Shown one piece after another: positions 14,976 through 23,142 of a stretch of 54,054 nucleotides of DNA. Within the stretch, counting starts at the first letter, position 1, and each line of letters begins with the position of its first letter. The notes under the pieces are model-generated. The model did not search any database. It was not told where the DNA came from and saw only the letters and a list, made by a program, of their open reading frames with translations. Made by a program: the position numbers and the translations under genes. The stretch is taken from positions 1-54,054 of IMG/VR virus record IMGVR_UViG_3300028091_000011. One strand, written 5' to 3'. This DNA comes from a virus.

Positions 14976-15392
14976 ATGCCAAAGAACACCCCATCCATCG
15001 TCCTGTCGCGTACAGACTCCGCCGTGCAAATCCTGTTTGGGGGCTTCGACACCTCCATCGACCCAGTTCTCGTTGAGCGACGAGCCGTTGGTGGATCGTC
15101 TTGGACGGTGGTTGCTACTCCATCGGACGGGGATGGCGAGGTCTTGGACGACTCCATCATCGACGGCGTGAACTACGAGTATCGCGCGACCGCAGGAGGG
15201 CAGAGCGCGATGGCGGCTACCGCCACCGAGCAGGAGCCGAAGCGGAAGCGCAAGGAGAAGCAGGCGGATGCGGTCGAACAGGCGATTGTTCCAGTCATGC
15301 AGCCCGTGATCTTTGACCCGTGGGGTCTGCTGGCTGACATCTCCGAGTACGACCCGCAGGCTGTGTTCATGGTTCCAAAGAATGACAAGTAG
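14976..15392 (+). CDS. hypothetical protein with fibronectin-III-like fold, 138 aa
   Basis: Residues about 30-75 read VLVERRAVGGSSWTVVA, then LDDSIIDGVNYEYRATA, the spacing of an FN3 domain (paired strands with W and Y-x-Y-R). A lysine-rich patch PKRKRKEKQ and a short C-terminal tail follow. Such domains decorate phage particles. It starts with AGGAG six bases before ATG 14976 and its end overlaps the portal start by 11 bases, placing it at the front of the head operon. Confidence 0.65.
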   Translation: MPKNTPSIVLSRTDSAVQILFGGFDTSIDPVLVERRAVGGSSWTVVATPSDGDGEVLDDSIIDGVNYEYRATAGGQSAMAATATEQEPKRKRKEKQADAVEQAIVPVMQPVIFDPWGLLADISEYDPQAVFMVPKNDK

Positions 15393-17784
15393 TCGATCCA
15401 TCCTCTACGGACCGGATGGCGAGAAACTAGACATTCACGCCTCCATGAACGGTACTGCCCACGAGCGCAAGGTCGCGGGTGGTCGCATCATGCGTGCGTA
15501 CCAGAACTTCGTTTCTAGCATCTATGGGATCAGAACTGACCCGATTCGTCGCGCCACCGACCCATTCAGCAATCACGCTTGGGTCTACGCCGCAGCGATG
15601 GTTCGCGCCATCAACATCTCTCAAGCACCGTTTCTGGTGTACCAAGAGACATCGGACACCATCAGGCAGCGTCAGGAGAAGTTGGTTGGCAAGGGACTGC
15701 CTCCCGAGCCGCCACGAGCCAAGAATGGTCGTCGCGCCATCCACCGCCACTTGTCCAAGGCGGGCAACGCGCAACGGTTCACGGGCGCGAAGTTCAAGGG
15801 TGCAGAGCCAATCCTAGCGCATCCCCTGATGGACACGATGCTGCGTGCGAATCCCCACATGACAGGGGCGCAACTGTGGCAGGCGACCGAACTGTTCATG
15901 GCTCTGCGCGGAGAGTGCTTCTGGATTCTCGCCAAGGATGGTGCGGGACGGCTGCAATCTCGTGGTGAGTTTCCAGAGGAGATTTACCCGATCAGCCCCG
16001 ATCTGATGGAGGCGGAGGTCGAGGGTGGTCGCTTGGTCGCGTGGAGGTACAAGCAGGGCGGCGTGCGGTCGGACAAGATTCCTGCGCCCGTGATCGGAGA
16101 CCAGACTGGCGACATCATGCTGTTGCCGTGGGAGGTCATTCACTACCGCTACATCAACCCAGACGACTCGCTGCGAGGCTACTCGCCGCTGATTCCTGTG
16201 GCTTCGTCAATCGCCAGCGACATGACGGCGAAGACGCACAACATGAGCGTGCTGAAGAACGGAGCCAACCCGGGCGGAATCCTCATCGACAAGAACGCCG
16301 TCGAGCCGTGGTCAGCCGACGAGGAGAAGGAGTTCCTTGAGCGGTGGCAGCAGCGTCATGGCGGTGCAGGCAACCGTGGCGAACTCGCCATCCTGACCGG
16401 CGGTCTTGAGTACATCCCGACTGGGATGTCCCCCCGCGACATGGAGTACCTCGACTCCATGCGCTACAACCGCGAGGAAGTCTTCGCGACGATGCGCGTT
16501 CCCAAGACGGTTGTCGGCATCACGGACACCGTGAACTACGCGACCCAACTTGGTCAGGATGCGAACCTGTGGGACAAGTGCTTGCTGCCCGAGGTGCGCT
16601 ACTTTGAGGATGTCATCGACGGGACGCTCCTGTTCAGGGAGCCTGACTCCGTGTTTGCCGCGTTCGACCTGTCTGGCGTGGAGGCTCTGCGGTCGAGCCT
16701 CGCGGACAAGATCAACATGGTCAACACGCTGACGGCGGCGAACATCCACATGAGTCCGAAGGAGGCGTTCACCCTCGTTGGTCTGGAGGTTCCAGAGTAC
16801 GAGGGCAACGACAAGGCGTTCGTCGGGCCGGGTATGACCGTCAGCCAAGCCCTTCAGGGAGGCGGACAGCCATCCGAAGCCCCGCCCCCGCCCGCGCCCG
16901 CGCCCGCGCCCGCGACTGCACCAGCGCAGGATGCGACTCCTATTCAAGACATTCCAGATGCTCCCGCTGCTCCCGCCCCGACCATCGCATCCCTCAAGCG
17001 GCTTCGTGGATCGGACTACTGGAATCTCGCCAACAGGCGACTGTATTCGCGGATGGAGCCACGGCTTTCCCGCGCGTGGCGAGGCTTCGTCCGCCAAGTC
17101 AGGGACTCCTTCATGGAGTCTTTCGACGGCAAGGCTCGTGATGTGGAGAAGCGTCTCAAGGCTGTCGAGATCGACGGCTTGACCGCCCCAGACGCGGTTT
17201 CAGCGATCCTCCCAGCGCGTGATGTCCTTGGAAGGATGATTGAGACGCAGTTCAGGCAACCGCTGATGGCGAACCTGATGGATGTGTTCAACTTCACCAC
17301 GGACATCGACTTCCGTGGTGTCGCTAACTTCGCGATTGACGATCCCCGACTGATGTCGTGGTTCGACAAGGTTGACGACCGCCTTGCAGACACCGCCGCC
17401 GTCACGCTCCAGCAGAACATCCGCAATGCGGTTCGCGTTGGGATGGAGCAGGGCGAGTCGCTGATGCAAATCAGGCAGCGCGTGAGTCAGGTCTTCAGGG
17501 TCTCCGAGAGCGATGCCAAGGCTCTGACCGTGGCGCGGACGGAGAGCGGGGCGTTCCTGAACAACTCGCGCCAGATCATGCACCAAGCGCAGGGCTTCAC
17601 GGTCTACGAGTGGTCTACGGCGCAGGATGAACTCGTGCGCGACAGTCACGCGATGTTTGGGCGGATGCCTCCGCGCAAGTTTGGGCAGCAGTATGCACCG
17701 GGTCTTCGGTTCCCGCACGACCCAATGTGCATGGACGCAAGCGAAGTCGTCAACTGCCGCTGTATGCTTATCCCAGTTGAATAA
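15382..17784 (+). CDS. portal protein fused to a MuF-like domain
   Basis: Residues 1-~500 form an HK97-type portal: DPFSNHAWVYAAAMVRAI near the N-terminus, HPLMDTMLRANPHMTGAQLW, then LLPWEVIHYRYINPDDSLRG, KNGANPGGILIDK and VPKTVVGITDTVNYATQLGQ. A Pro/Ala linker encoded by CCCGCG repeats follows (about residues 495-515). The last ~270 residues form a Mu gpF-like domain: ARTESGAFLNNSRQIM, YEWSTAQDELVRDSH and the CMDASEVVNCRCML end. MuF is normally a separate gene, so this is a fusion. The portal forms the DNA entry ring; MuF aids assembly. The start (ATG 15382) has a weak ribosome site; ATG 15445 is an alternative. Confidence 0.9.
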   Translation: MTSSRSILYGPDGEKLDIHASMNGTAHERKVAGGRIMRAYQNFVSSIYGIRTDPIRRATDPFSNHAWVYAAAMVRAINISQAPFLVYQETSDTIRQRQEKLVGKGLPPEPPRAKNGRRAIHRHLSKAGNAQRFTGAKFKGAEPILAHPLMDTMLRANPHMTGAQLWQATELFMALRGECFWILAKDGAGRLQSRGEFPEEIYPISPDLMEAEVEGGRLVAWRYKQGGVRSDKIPAPVIGDQTGDIMLLPWEVIHYRYINPDDSLRGYSPLIPVASSIASDMTAKTHNMSVLKNGANPGGILIDKNAVEPWSADEEKEFLERWQQRHGGAGNRGELAILTGGLEYIPTGMSPRDMEYLDSMRYNREEVFATMRVPKTVVGITDTVNYATQLGQDANLWDKCLLPEVRYFEDVIDGTLLFREPDSVFAAFDLSGVEALRSSLADKINMVNTLTAANIHMSPKEAFTLVGLEVPEYEGNDKAFVGPGMTVSQALQGGGQPSEAPPPPAPAPAPATAPAQDATPIQDIPDAPAAPAPTIASLKRLRGSDYWNLANRRLYSRMEPRLSRAWRGFVRQVRDSFMESFDGKARDVEKRLKAVEIDGLTAPDAVSAILPARDVLGRMIETQFRQPLMANLMDVFNFTTDIDFRGVANFAIDDPRLMSWFDKVDDRLADTAAVTLQQNIRNAVRVGMEQGESLMQIRQRVSQVFRVSESDAKALTVARTESGAFLNNSRQIMHQAQGFTVYEWSTAQDELVRDSHAMFGRMPPRKFGQQYAPGLRFPHDPMCMDASEVVNCRCMLIPVE

Positions 17785-17795
17785 GGATGGCAGGG

Positions 17796-20700
17796 ATGCT
17801 CGACCAAATCACAGAACTCAAGTCCGCAGAAGTTATCGACACACCAGAAGGTGTCGAGCGGTTCCTTGCCGAACTCAAGAACGCGGTAAGCGAAAACGGA
17901 GACACCTCCGTAATGCAGACCGCTGACGGTCGTCTTTGCGTCACGAAGCAGAACCCCGCTACCGCGATGTCTGATCCGATGAGTGCGCCCTCGCGTGAGC
18001 GCATTCAGCAGATGGTCGCGGAGCGGGGAATGCCTTGGGACGAGAAGTACGCCGAGCGCGTCATTCCGTGGTGGGCTTCGGATGAGCGCGTTGACCGTCA
18101 GGGCGACATCGTTCTCCAGAACTGGAAGTTCGATGACTACCAGAACAACCCCTTGATGCTGTACGCGCATCGGTGGGACGATCCGCCGATTGGCACGGTT
18201 CTGAACTGGGAGGTCATGCCGCGAACGAGCCGCGCCTACAACGGTCGAAGCCTTCGCCTGATGCCCCTGTTCGCGACCAAGGATCAGTACGAGTGGGCTG
18301 ACACGATCTTCCGACTCGCCAAGGCGCGGTTCCTGCGGACTGGCTCCGTTGGGTTCTATTCGGACAACATCATTCAGGTTCGCGACCCCAACGAGCGGAT
18401 GCGTATGGGGCTTGGCAACATGGGCGTGATCTACGACAGAAACAACCTGATTGAGTGGACGGTGGCTCCCGTGCCTGCAAATCAGGGTGCGCTCCAGAGC
18501 CTTTCGCTCGTGGCACGCAAGGGTCTGCTGAAGGGCGACGACCTCCCTGTCGTCACGGACATCTTCAAGTCGTCCGTGAAGCGCGGGGTTGGAGACGCGG
18601 AGAAGATTCGCGACATTGAGAAGGCGGTCGGAAACTACTGGAACCGCCTCTTCCCAGCGACCAAAACGGTGTCAACCGTTGACACGAAGGCACTCCCGCA
18701 GTCGTACCGAGAGGCTGACGGCTCCCAGCGGTGCGAGAACTGCGCCTCCTACGAGCCTGACTCGACCGATGAGAAGATGGGCGTGTGCAGGCAGTACAGC
18801 GCAACTTGCCGAGCCAACATGACTTGCAACTCGTGGAAGGCGAAGATGCCTGTTGAGATTACGAAGGAAGGCGTTGCTGTTGCTGTTCCAGCACCCGCTG
18901 TCGCTCCAGTTGTATCTATGCCTGTTGCTGACTCTGGAAGTGGCATTACTGGTACTACTTCTGGAGGTCGCACAACTGGCGGAGCGTCAAGTCCAGTTGA
19001 CAATCAGCGTCCCGAGGCTGTTCCGCAGCGATGGGACGATGCGATGGACTTCATCAAGTCGCGCTACGAGGATCATCAGGCGGCTGTCGGAAACGATCCG
19101 CGCAAGCAAACCACGGAAGGCAAGTTGCAACAGGTGTTCGCGCGTGGCGTGAATGCTTGGGACGATGCCAACGAGGAGCAGCGCGGAGGTCTGACTGGCG
19201 AGGACTGGGGCTACGCGCGGGTGGAGTCGTTCCTGAACGCGCTGCAAAGCCTGCGCTTTGAGGGCGAACCTCACGATCAGGACTTGCTGCCTGCCGAGCA
19301 TCCCAAGTCCGAGCGCGAGAAGGTGAACAAGGCGGTTGTTGGTTACATCAACCGTGGCATGAACCGATTCATCAAGGGCGACTTCGTTTCGTGGCGGACG
19401 AAGGGCGGCATGGCTGTCGGTCAGATTGAGCAGATCGACATGAAGGGCATGGTTGCCACCGACAGCGAGGAGATGGAGGCGATGCCTGAAGACCCTGTGG
19501 CGACGATCAACCCGATTGTCGAGCAGGAAGGCAAGAAGATGGGCTGTGGCAAGCCGCGCCTGATGCCGTTCTCGCGCATCAAGATGGCTCCCAATCAGTT
19601 CCCCGAGCCGTCCAACTGGCGTTGCATGGATTCGCAGCGCAAGCGGATCGGTGACATGGTGATGTCGCACAACAAGGAGGTTGGCAATGATCCCATTCGT
19701 CTCGCATCCGCTGGCACGGCTGTTCATGTCTTTGAAAGAGGCATGGGGTCGTATCTGGAAGATCGCCGTGGCATCTCCGATGCAGGCTCCGCCGAGCAGT
19801 ACGCCGAAGCGCGTCTCGCGTCCTACCTCGACGCGCTCCGCAGGGGCGGCTTCCAAGGAGACTCGCACGACGAAGACCTCCTCCCACAAGACATTGCGGG
19901 ATCGCGCAGGGCGCAAGCCATCAAGGTGATGGTCGCGCGTGCGGCGGCATACGAAGGCATCGACTTCGTGCCGCCCGAGGGCGCACGCACCGAGGCGCAG
20001 CGCGGTCTTGACTGGAGGCGCGAGTACGGGCGTGGCGGCACGGAGATCGGTGTCGCCCGCGCACGCGACATTGCCAATGGCAAGAACCTGTCTCCCGAGA
20101 CTGTTCGCCGCATGAACTCGTACTTCGCACGCCACGAGGTGGACAAGAAGGGCGAGGGATTCAACCCAGACGAGAGCGGCTATCCGTCAGCGGGTCGAAT
20201 CGCGTGGGCGTTGTGGGGTGGTGATGCGGCGATGGGGTGGGCTGCAAAGGTGATGCGCCAGATGGAGGCGCGTCAGACCAAGATGTTTGAGCCGATTGGC
20301 GTTGTCGGCGGGCTTCGCGGTCGCATGAACGAGGCTTCAGACCGTTATCAGGAGATTTACCGTTGGGTCAAGACCGCCGATCCCGAGATGGTCAAGAAGG
20401 CTGTCGATGGCATCGGAGTGCGGACGGATGTCGATTACTCGACGCTCTGGCAGGACGAGCCGAAGGCGAAGTTCGTGTCCAGCGTGCTGCTGGCTGCGGA
20501 GATCGGAGGCGATCCTCGCGATCCCAACGAGACGCTCAAGTTCGTTCGGGGCTGCGTGTCCAAGGCGATTCGCCACCGAGCGGTCGAGCAGATCACGAAG
20601 GCTGCTGCAAAGAGAACTTCGGAGTTGGACTCGCTTGCGTCCGCGCTCAAGGAGTTCGATGAATCGAAGATCGACCGTGATGAGAACGGTCGGTTCAGCG

Positions 20701-21500
20701 GCGGCGGAGGCGGCGCATCAGATTCATCGTCCGATTCCAAGCAAGGCGCAGGCGAAGCGGCGAAGTTAGCGTCGATGGTCGAGGAGGCAAAGCAAGGGGT
20801 CTGGGCTTCTGGAAAGGATGATCGCGAGGCAAGCGAGTTGATCGCTGACGATCAGGAAACGATGACGGGTTTCATAGACAGGATCGACACGGAACTTGAC
20901 GATGAGAGGGAGGCTCTTGAAGCCCGAATCTCCGACTACGGAGGAGACGACGAGGCTGGTCTTCGGGAATCTTTGAAGGACGAGTTCGATTCGATTGCCG
21001 ATCAGCGTTCTTTCGTTGACGCAATCAGAAACAGAAACGATCAGATTGGAAGCGCGATCAGGCAGTACGACGAGGAAACACGCTTCGCCATTGGTGAGGC
21101 TCGTAACACCTTGAAGTCGGCAAGGTTTGCAAAGACGGCTGAAGAGTTCAGGGAGCGTGTCGCTGGCGCGGCAGGAAAACTCGTCTCTTCGCTTGATGCA
21201 GCAGACAAGAATGGCGGAGCCGCGCTGGATAGCCTTGTTCGACAGGCTCAATACGAGGCGGATCGCGACAAGAGGACGGGCGCAGGAGGCGACAAGATGC
21301 CCAAGGAAAGGCGCAGCGCGGCGGAAGCGTCTCGTTCTAGTGGAATCTCTGCTGGAAGGATTGCTCGGGTGAGGGTGGAGGTTCTTCGTCAGACATTGCT
21401 GCGCGGTCTTCGGTCTCCGCTTTACAGCGAGAGTCGGCATAGGGACGCAAGCGATGTCATTGCAAGAACCAGAAACCAGCGCGGCATTGGTGAAGACTGA
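17796..21500 (+). CDS. giant prohead-protease polyprotein, ~1234 aa
   Basis: The N-terminal ~250 residues resemble the HK97-type prohead protease: DIVLQNWKFDDYQNNPLML, YAHRWDDPPIG with the catalytic-type His (about 125), and RTGSVGFYS with the Ser (about 184), then EWTVAPVPANQGA. After it come a six-Cys segment (RCENC...GVC...TC...TC, about 313-344), a domain ending HDQDLLP and its repeat ending HDEDLLP, a Tudor-like FVSWRTKGGMAVGQI (about 530), a conserved block RMNSYFARHEVDK...IAWALWGGDAAMGWA (about 770-815), a linker RDENGRFSGGGGG (about 965), and a long coiled C-terminus like a scaffold. Usual proteases are 200-300 aa. ATG 17796 is preferred over 17787 for AAGGA spacing. Confidence 0.85.
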   Translation: MLDQITELKSAEVIDTPEGVERFLAELKNAVSENGDTSVMQTADGRLCVTKQNPATAMSDPMSAPSRERIQQMVAERGMPWDEKYAERVIPWWASDERVDRQGDIVLQNWKFDDYQNNPLMLYAHRWDDPPIGTVLNWEVMPRTSRAYNGRSLRLMPLFATKDQYEWADTIFRLAKARFLRTGSVGFYSDNIIQVRDPNERMRMGLGNMGVIYDRNNLIEWTVAPVPANQGALQSLSLVARKGLLKGDDLPVVTDIFKSSVKRGVGDAEKIRDIEKAVGNYWNRLFPATKTVSTVDTKALPQSYREADGSQRCENCASYEPDSTDEKMGVCRQYSATCRANMTCNSWKAKMPVEITKEGVAVAVPAPAVAPVVSMPVADSGSGITGTTSGGRTTGGASSPVDNQRPEAVPQRWDDAMDFIKSRYEDHQAAVGNDPRKQTTEGKLQQVFARGVNAWDDANEEQRGGLTGEDWGYARVESFLNALQSLRFEGEPHDQDLLPAEHPKSEREKVNKAVVGYINRGMNRFIKGDFVSWRTKGGMAVGQIEQIDMKGMVATDSEEMEAMPEDPVATINPIVEQEGKKMGCGKPRLMPFSRIKMAPNQFPEPSNWRCMDSQRKRIGDMVMSHNKEVGNDPIRLASAGTAVHVFERGMGSYLEDRRGISDAGSAEQYAEARLASYLDALRRGGFQGDSHDEDLLPQDIAGSRRAQAIKVMVARAAAYEGIDFVPPEGARTEAQRGLDWRREYGRGGTEIGVARARDIANGKNLSPETVRRMNSYFARHEVDKKGEGFNPDESGYPSAGRIAWALWGGDAAMGWAAKVMRQMEARQTKMFEPIGVVGGLRGRMNEASDRYQEIYRWVKTADPEMVKKAVDGIGVRTDVDYSTLWQDEPKAKFVSSVLLAAEIGGDPRDPNETLKFVRGCVSKAIRHRAVEQITKAAAKRTSELDSLASALKEFDESKIDRDENGRFSGGGGGASDSSSDSKQGAGEAAKLASMVEEAKQGVWASGKDDREASELIADDQETMTGFIDRIDTELDDEREALEARISDYGGDDEAGLRESLKDEFDSIADQRSFVDAIRNRNDQIGSAIRQYDEETRFAIGEARNTLKSARFAKTAEEFRERVAGAAGKLVSSLDAADKNGGAALDSLVRQAQYEADRDKRTGAGGDKMPKERRSAAEASRSSGISAGRIARVRVEVLRQTLLRGLRSPLYSESRHRDASDVIARTRNQRGIGED
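18669..18685. repeat. GTCAA-N3-TTGAC palindrome, site 3
   Basis: GTGTCAACCGTTGACAC, perfect 7-bp arms around CCG, inside the protease polyprotein gene (codes V-S-T-V-D-T). Its flanks match site 1 (GTG...CAC). It uses the serine codon TCA, which looks uncommon beside the TCG/TCC/AGC codons nearby. Confidence 0.7.
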
Positions 21501-21503
21501 CAG

Positions 21504-22229
21504 ATGCAATGGGTTGATGGTCTTGTCCTGACAAGGCGAAACTGCGGCACGGGTGCGGGTGGATTTCAACCCGGGAACTCTTGCGGCGGCGGTTCTGGCT
21601 CTGGCGAATCAACCAGCCTCTCTCGCCTCATTGCAGCCCCAGACGAATCCCAGAAGGAGGCAATGCGGAACCTTGAGGGTGTCATCAGCCCCAAAGACCC
21701 GCTTGCCGCCACTATGCTTCGCCAGATCGCGGCGGACATCCCGTCCGAGCATTACGGCGGTCTGTCAACGATCAGTTCTGGTTCGCAGGGCGTTGACATG
21801 GTTACAAACATTCGCGTCTCCAGCGGCTCCGATGTCGTCCGTGTCCTTGGGTACTACCGTCCGTCAACTGCGGAGATTGTCCTATCAGGAGGCGACAACA
21901 TCGCGACCATCGGCGGTGGGACGCTGCACCACGAGATCGGTCATCATGTCCACGAGCGAAGGCTGACTTCGGAGGCTGACGCGGAGTGGCGAGGCATCTC
22001 CGACAACGGGCGAAACGCCTCCATCTCTGCCTATGCCCGAACTTCCCGTGGTGAGCATTTTGCCGAGGCGTATCGTGCCTACGCCAAGGGCGGCAACGAC
22101 AGGGCGCGACTGCGCCGTGTGGAGCCTCGCGCCTACCAGTTCATGGCAAAGGTGTTCCGCAAGGGGTCGAAGATGCTCAATCCAGACGGTCGTCTTGGTG
22201 GAATCGACACGACAAGGTGGGGCGACTGA
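21504..22229 (+). CDS. HExxH metallopeptidase-like virion protein
   Basis: Begins with RNCGTGAGGFQPGNSCGGGSG (near residues 12-32), a linker motif known from phage head polyproteins, where it joins MuF or protease parts to toxin-like tails. Residues about 138-152 read GGGTLHHEIGHHVHERR, an HExxH zinc motif in a predicted helix. Near the end FAEAYRAYAKG resembles the E-x-F-A-x-A-Y element of lethal-factor-like peptidases. It could be a packaged effector or maturation peptidase. It follows the protease by three bases and ends in TGATG with the next gene. Confidence 0.72.
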   Translation: MQWVDGLVLTRRNCGTGAGGFQPGNSCGGGSGSGESTSLSRLIAAPDESQKEAMRNLEGVISPKDPLAATMLRQIAADIPSEHYGGLSTISSGSQGVDMVTNIRVSSGSDVVRVLGYYRPSTAEIVLSGGDNIATIGGGTLHHEIGHHVHERRLTSEADAEWRGISDNGRNASISAYARTSRGEHFAEAYRAYAKGGNDRARLRRVEPRAYQFMAKVFRKGSKMLNPDGRLGGIDTTRWGD

Positions 22230-22501
22230 TGGGCATCCGAGAGTTCGTCGCTGGCGTTCTGGATGGTTCGATCAAGGTGATCGGTGGCGGTCGATCTGCC
22301 GATGGGTACTTCACGGGAGAGGTGGATTCCTCCCGCTTGACCAGCGCGGACATCGCGGCTGAAGCCATTGGGAACGATGTGGACGACATCTCGTCAATGC
22401 CATTCAATCAGGTGGTTGCCGCCGTCGAGTCGGAGCGTGCGCGGATTCAGGCTAGGAAATCGCTTGTGGACGCTGTGTTTGCCCCGAAGAATCGGTCTTG
22501 A
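22229..22501 (+). CDS. hypothetical protein, 90 aa
   Basis: ATG 22229 shares its A with the stop of the peptidase-like gene; AGGTGGGG is seven bases upstream. It begins MGIREFVAGVLDGSIKVIGGGRS and continues with helical ADIAAEAIGNDVDDISSMPFNQVVAAVESERARI. Not recognised. Its place between head peptidase and capsid genes suggests a head-assembly accessory. Confidence 0.65.
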   Translation: MGIREFVAGVLDGSIKVIGGGRSADGYFTGEVDSSRLTSADIAAEAIGNDVDDISSMPFNQVVAAVESERARIQARKSLVDAVFAPKNRS

Positions 22502-22527
22502 CTCGTATCACAAGAAACTTGTCAAGA
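22496..22527. repeat. spaced inverted repeat before the 22592 gene
   Basis: TCTTGAC (22496-22502) and GTCAAGA (22521-22527) form 7-bp arms separated by 18 bases, straddling the end of the previous gene. The half-sites TTGAC/GTCAA are those of the five palindromes but face with wider spacing. Confidence 0.5.
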
Positions 22528-22591
22528 TCGTTGGCGAAAAAACGGACAAAACCCACAAACCTCTTGGTGTCCGATAGAATGGAGATCGCTT

Positions 22592-23119
22592 ATGCAGGAC
22601 GCAACGAACATTTCTGACGCGGAAACTGTCTGGCTCAAGGCGATTGCTGCCGAGCAGTCGGATCGCATCGCGGAAGAACTCGTCCAGCCGAATCCCGATG
22701 CTTCGGTCGTGAAGAGCGTCGATTCGGAAGCGGCTGTTGAGACTGCAAACTCCGCAGAAGTTGCGGAGAAGTCGGAGTCTGGCGATGCCGTCAAGTGTCC
22801 TCCGATGAAGGATGGCATGGAGTACGGCTCGACCGATGCGGTCATGGTTCCGCCGAGCGCGGGTATGCCAGTCATGCCCCCGCAGGAGATGGAGTCGGAG
22901 CCTGCCCTTTCGTTCGGTGAGCAGATGCTCGTTGATCGAATGGACGATCTGATTGCAATCATGTCGGATATTCGTGACCGCCTTTCCACTACTGGTAGTG
23001 GTGATGCGGTATCTTCCCCTCAAGCGGTTGTGCCAGCCGAGGATGCAGGCACGAACCTTTCGTCTGCGCTTCTAGCGGCTCTGACGATCACGGACGGCAT
23101 CCTCGCAACCCGCAAGTGA
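22592..23119 (+). CDS. hypothetical acidic protein before the capsid gene, 175 aa
   Basis: Reads ISDAETVWLKAIAAEQSDRIAEELVQ, an acidic disordered middle (ETANSAEVAEKSESGDAV), then PPMKDGMEYG and PPSAGMPVMPPQE, and a helical SFGEQMLVDRMDDLIAIMSDI. The acidic, helical, low-complexity make-up just before the major capsid gene suits a scaffold or capsid-assembly chaperone, but no family is recognised. GGAGA precedes ATG 22592. Confidence 0.65.
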   Translation: MQDATNISDAETVWLKAIAAEQSDRIAEELVQPNPDASVVKSVDSEAAVETANSAEVAEKSESGDAVKCPPMKDGMEYGSTDAVMVPPSAGMPVMPPQEMESEPALSFGEQMLVDRMDDLIAIMSDIRDRLSTTGSGDAVSSPQAVVPAEDAGTNLSSALLAALTITDGILATRK

Positions 23120-23142
23120 CCTCAAGGACGGAGCAGAAACAA

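Noticed and set aside
16870-16920. CCCGCG repeat run in the portal-MuF gene as a possible CRISPR or satellite
   Set aside because: It is a short in-frame Pro/Ala linker without spacers.
18987-20135. 382-codon minus-strand frame within the protease polyprotein gene
   Set aside because: Arg/His/Leu-rich mirror translation without motifs or start context; the plus strand encodes conserved blocks here.
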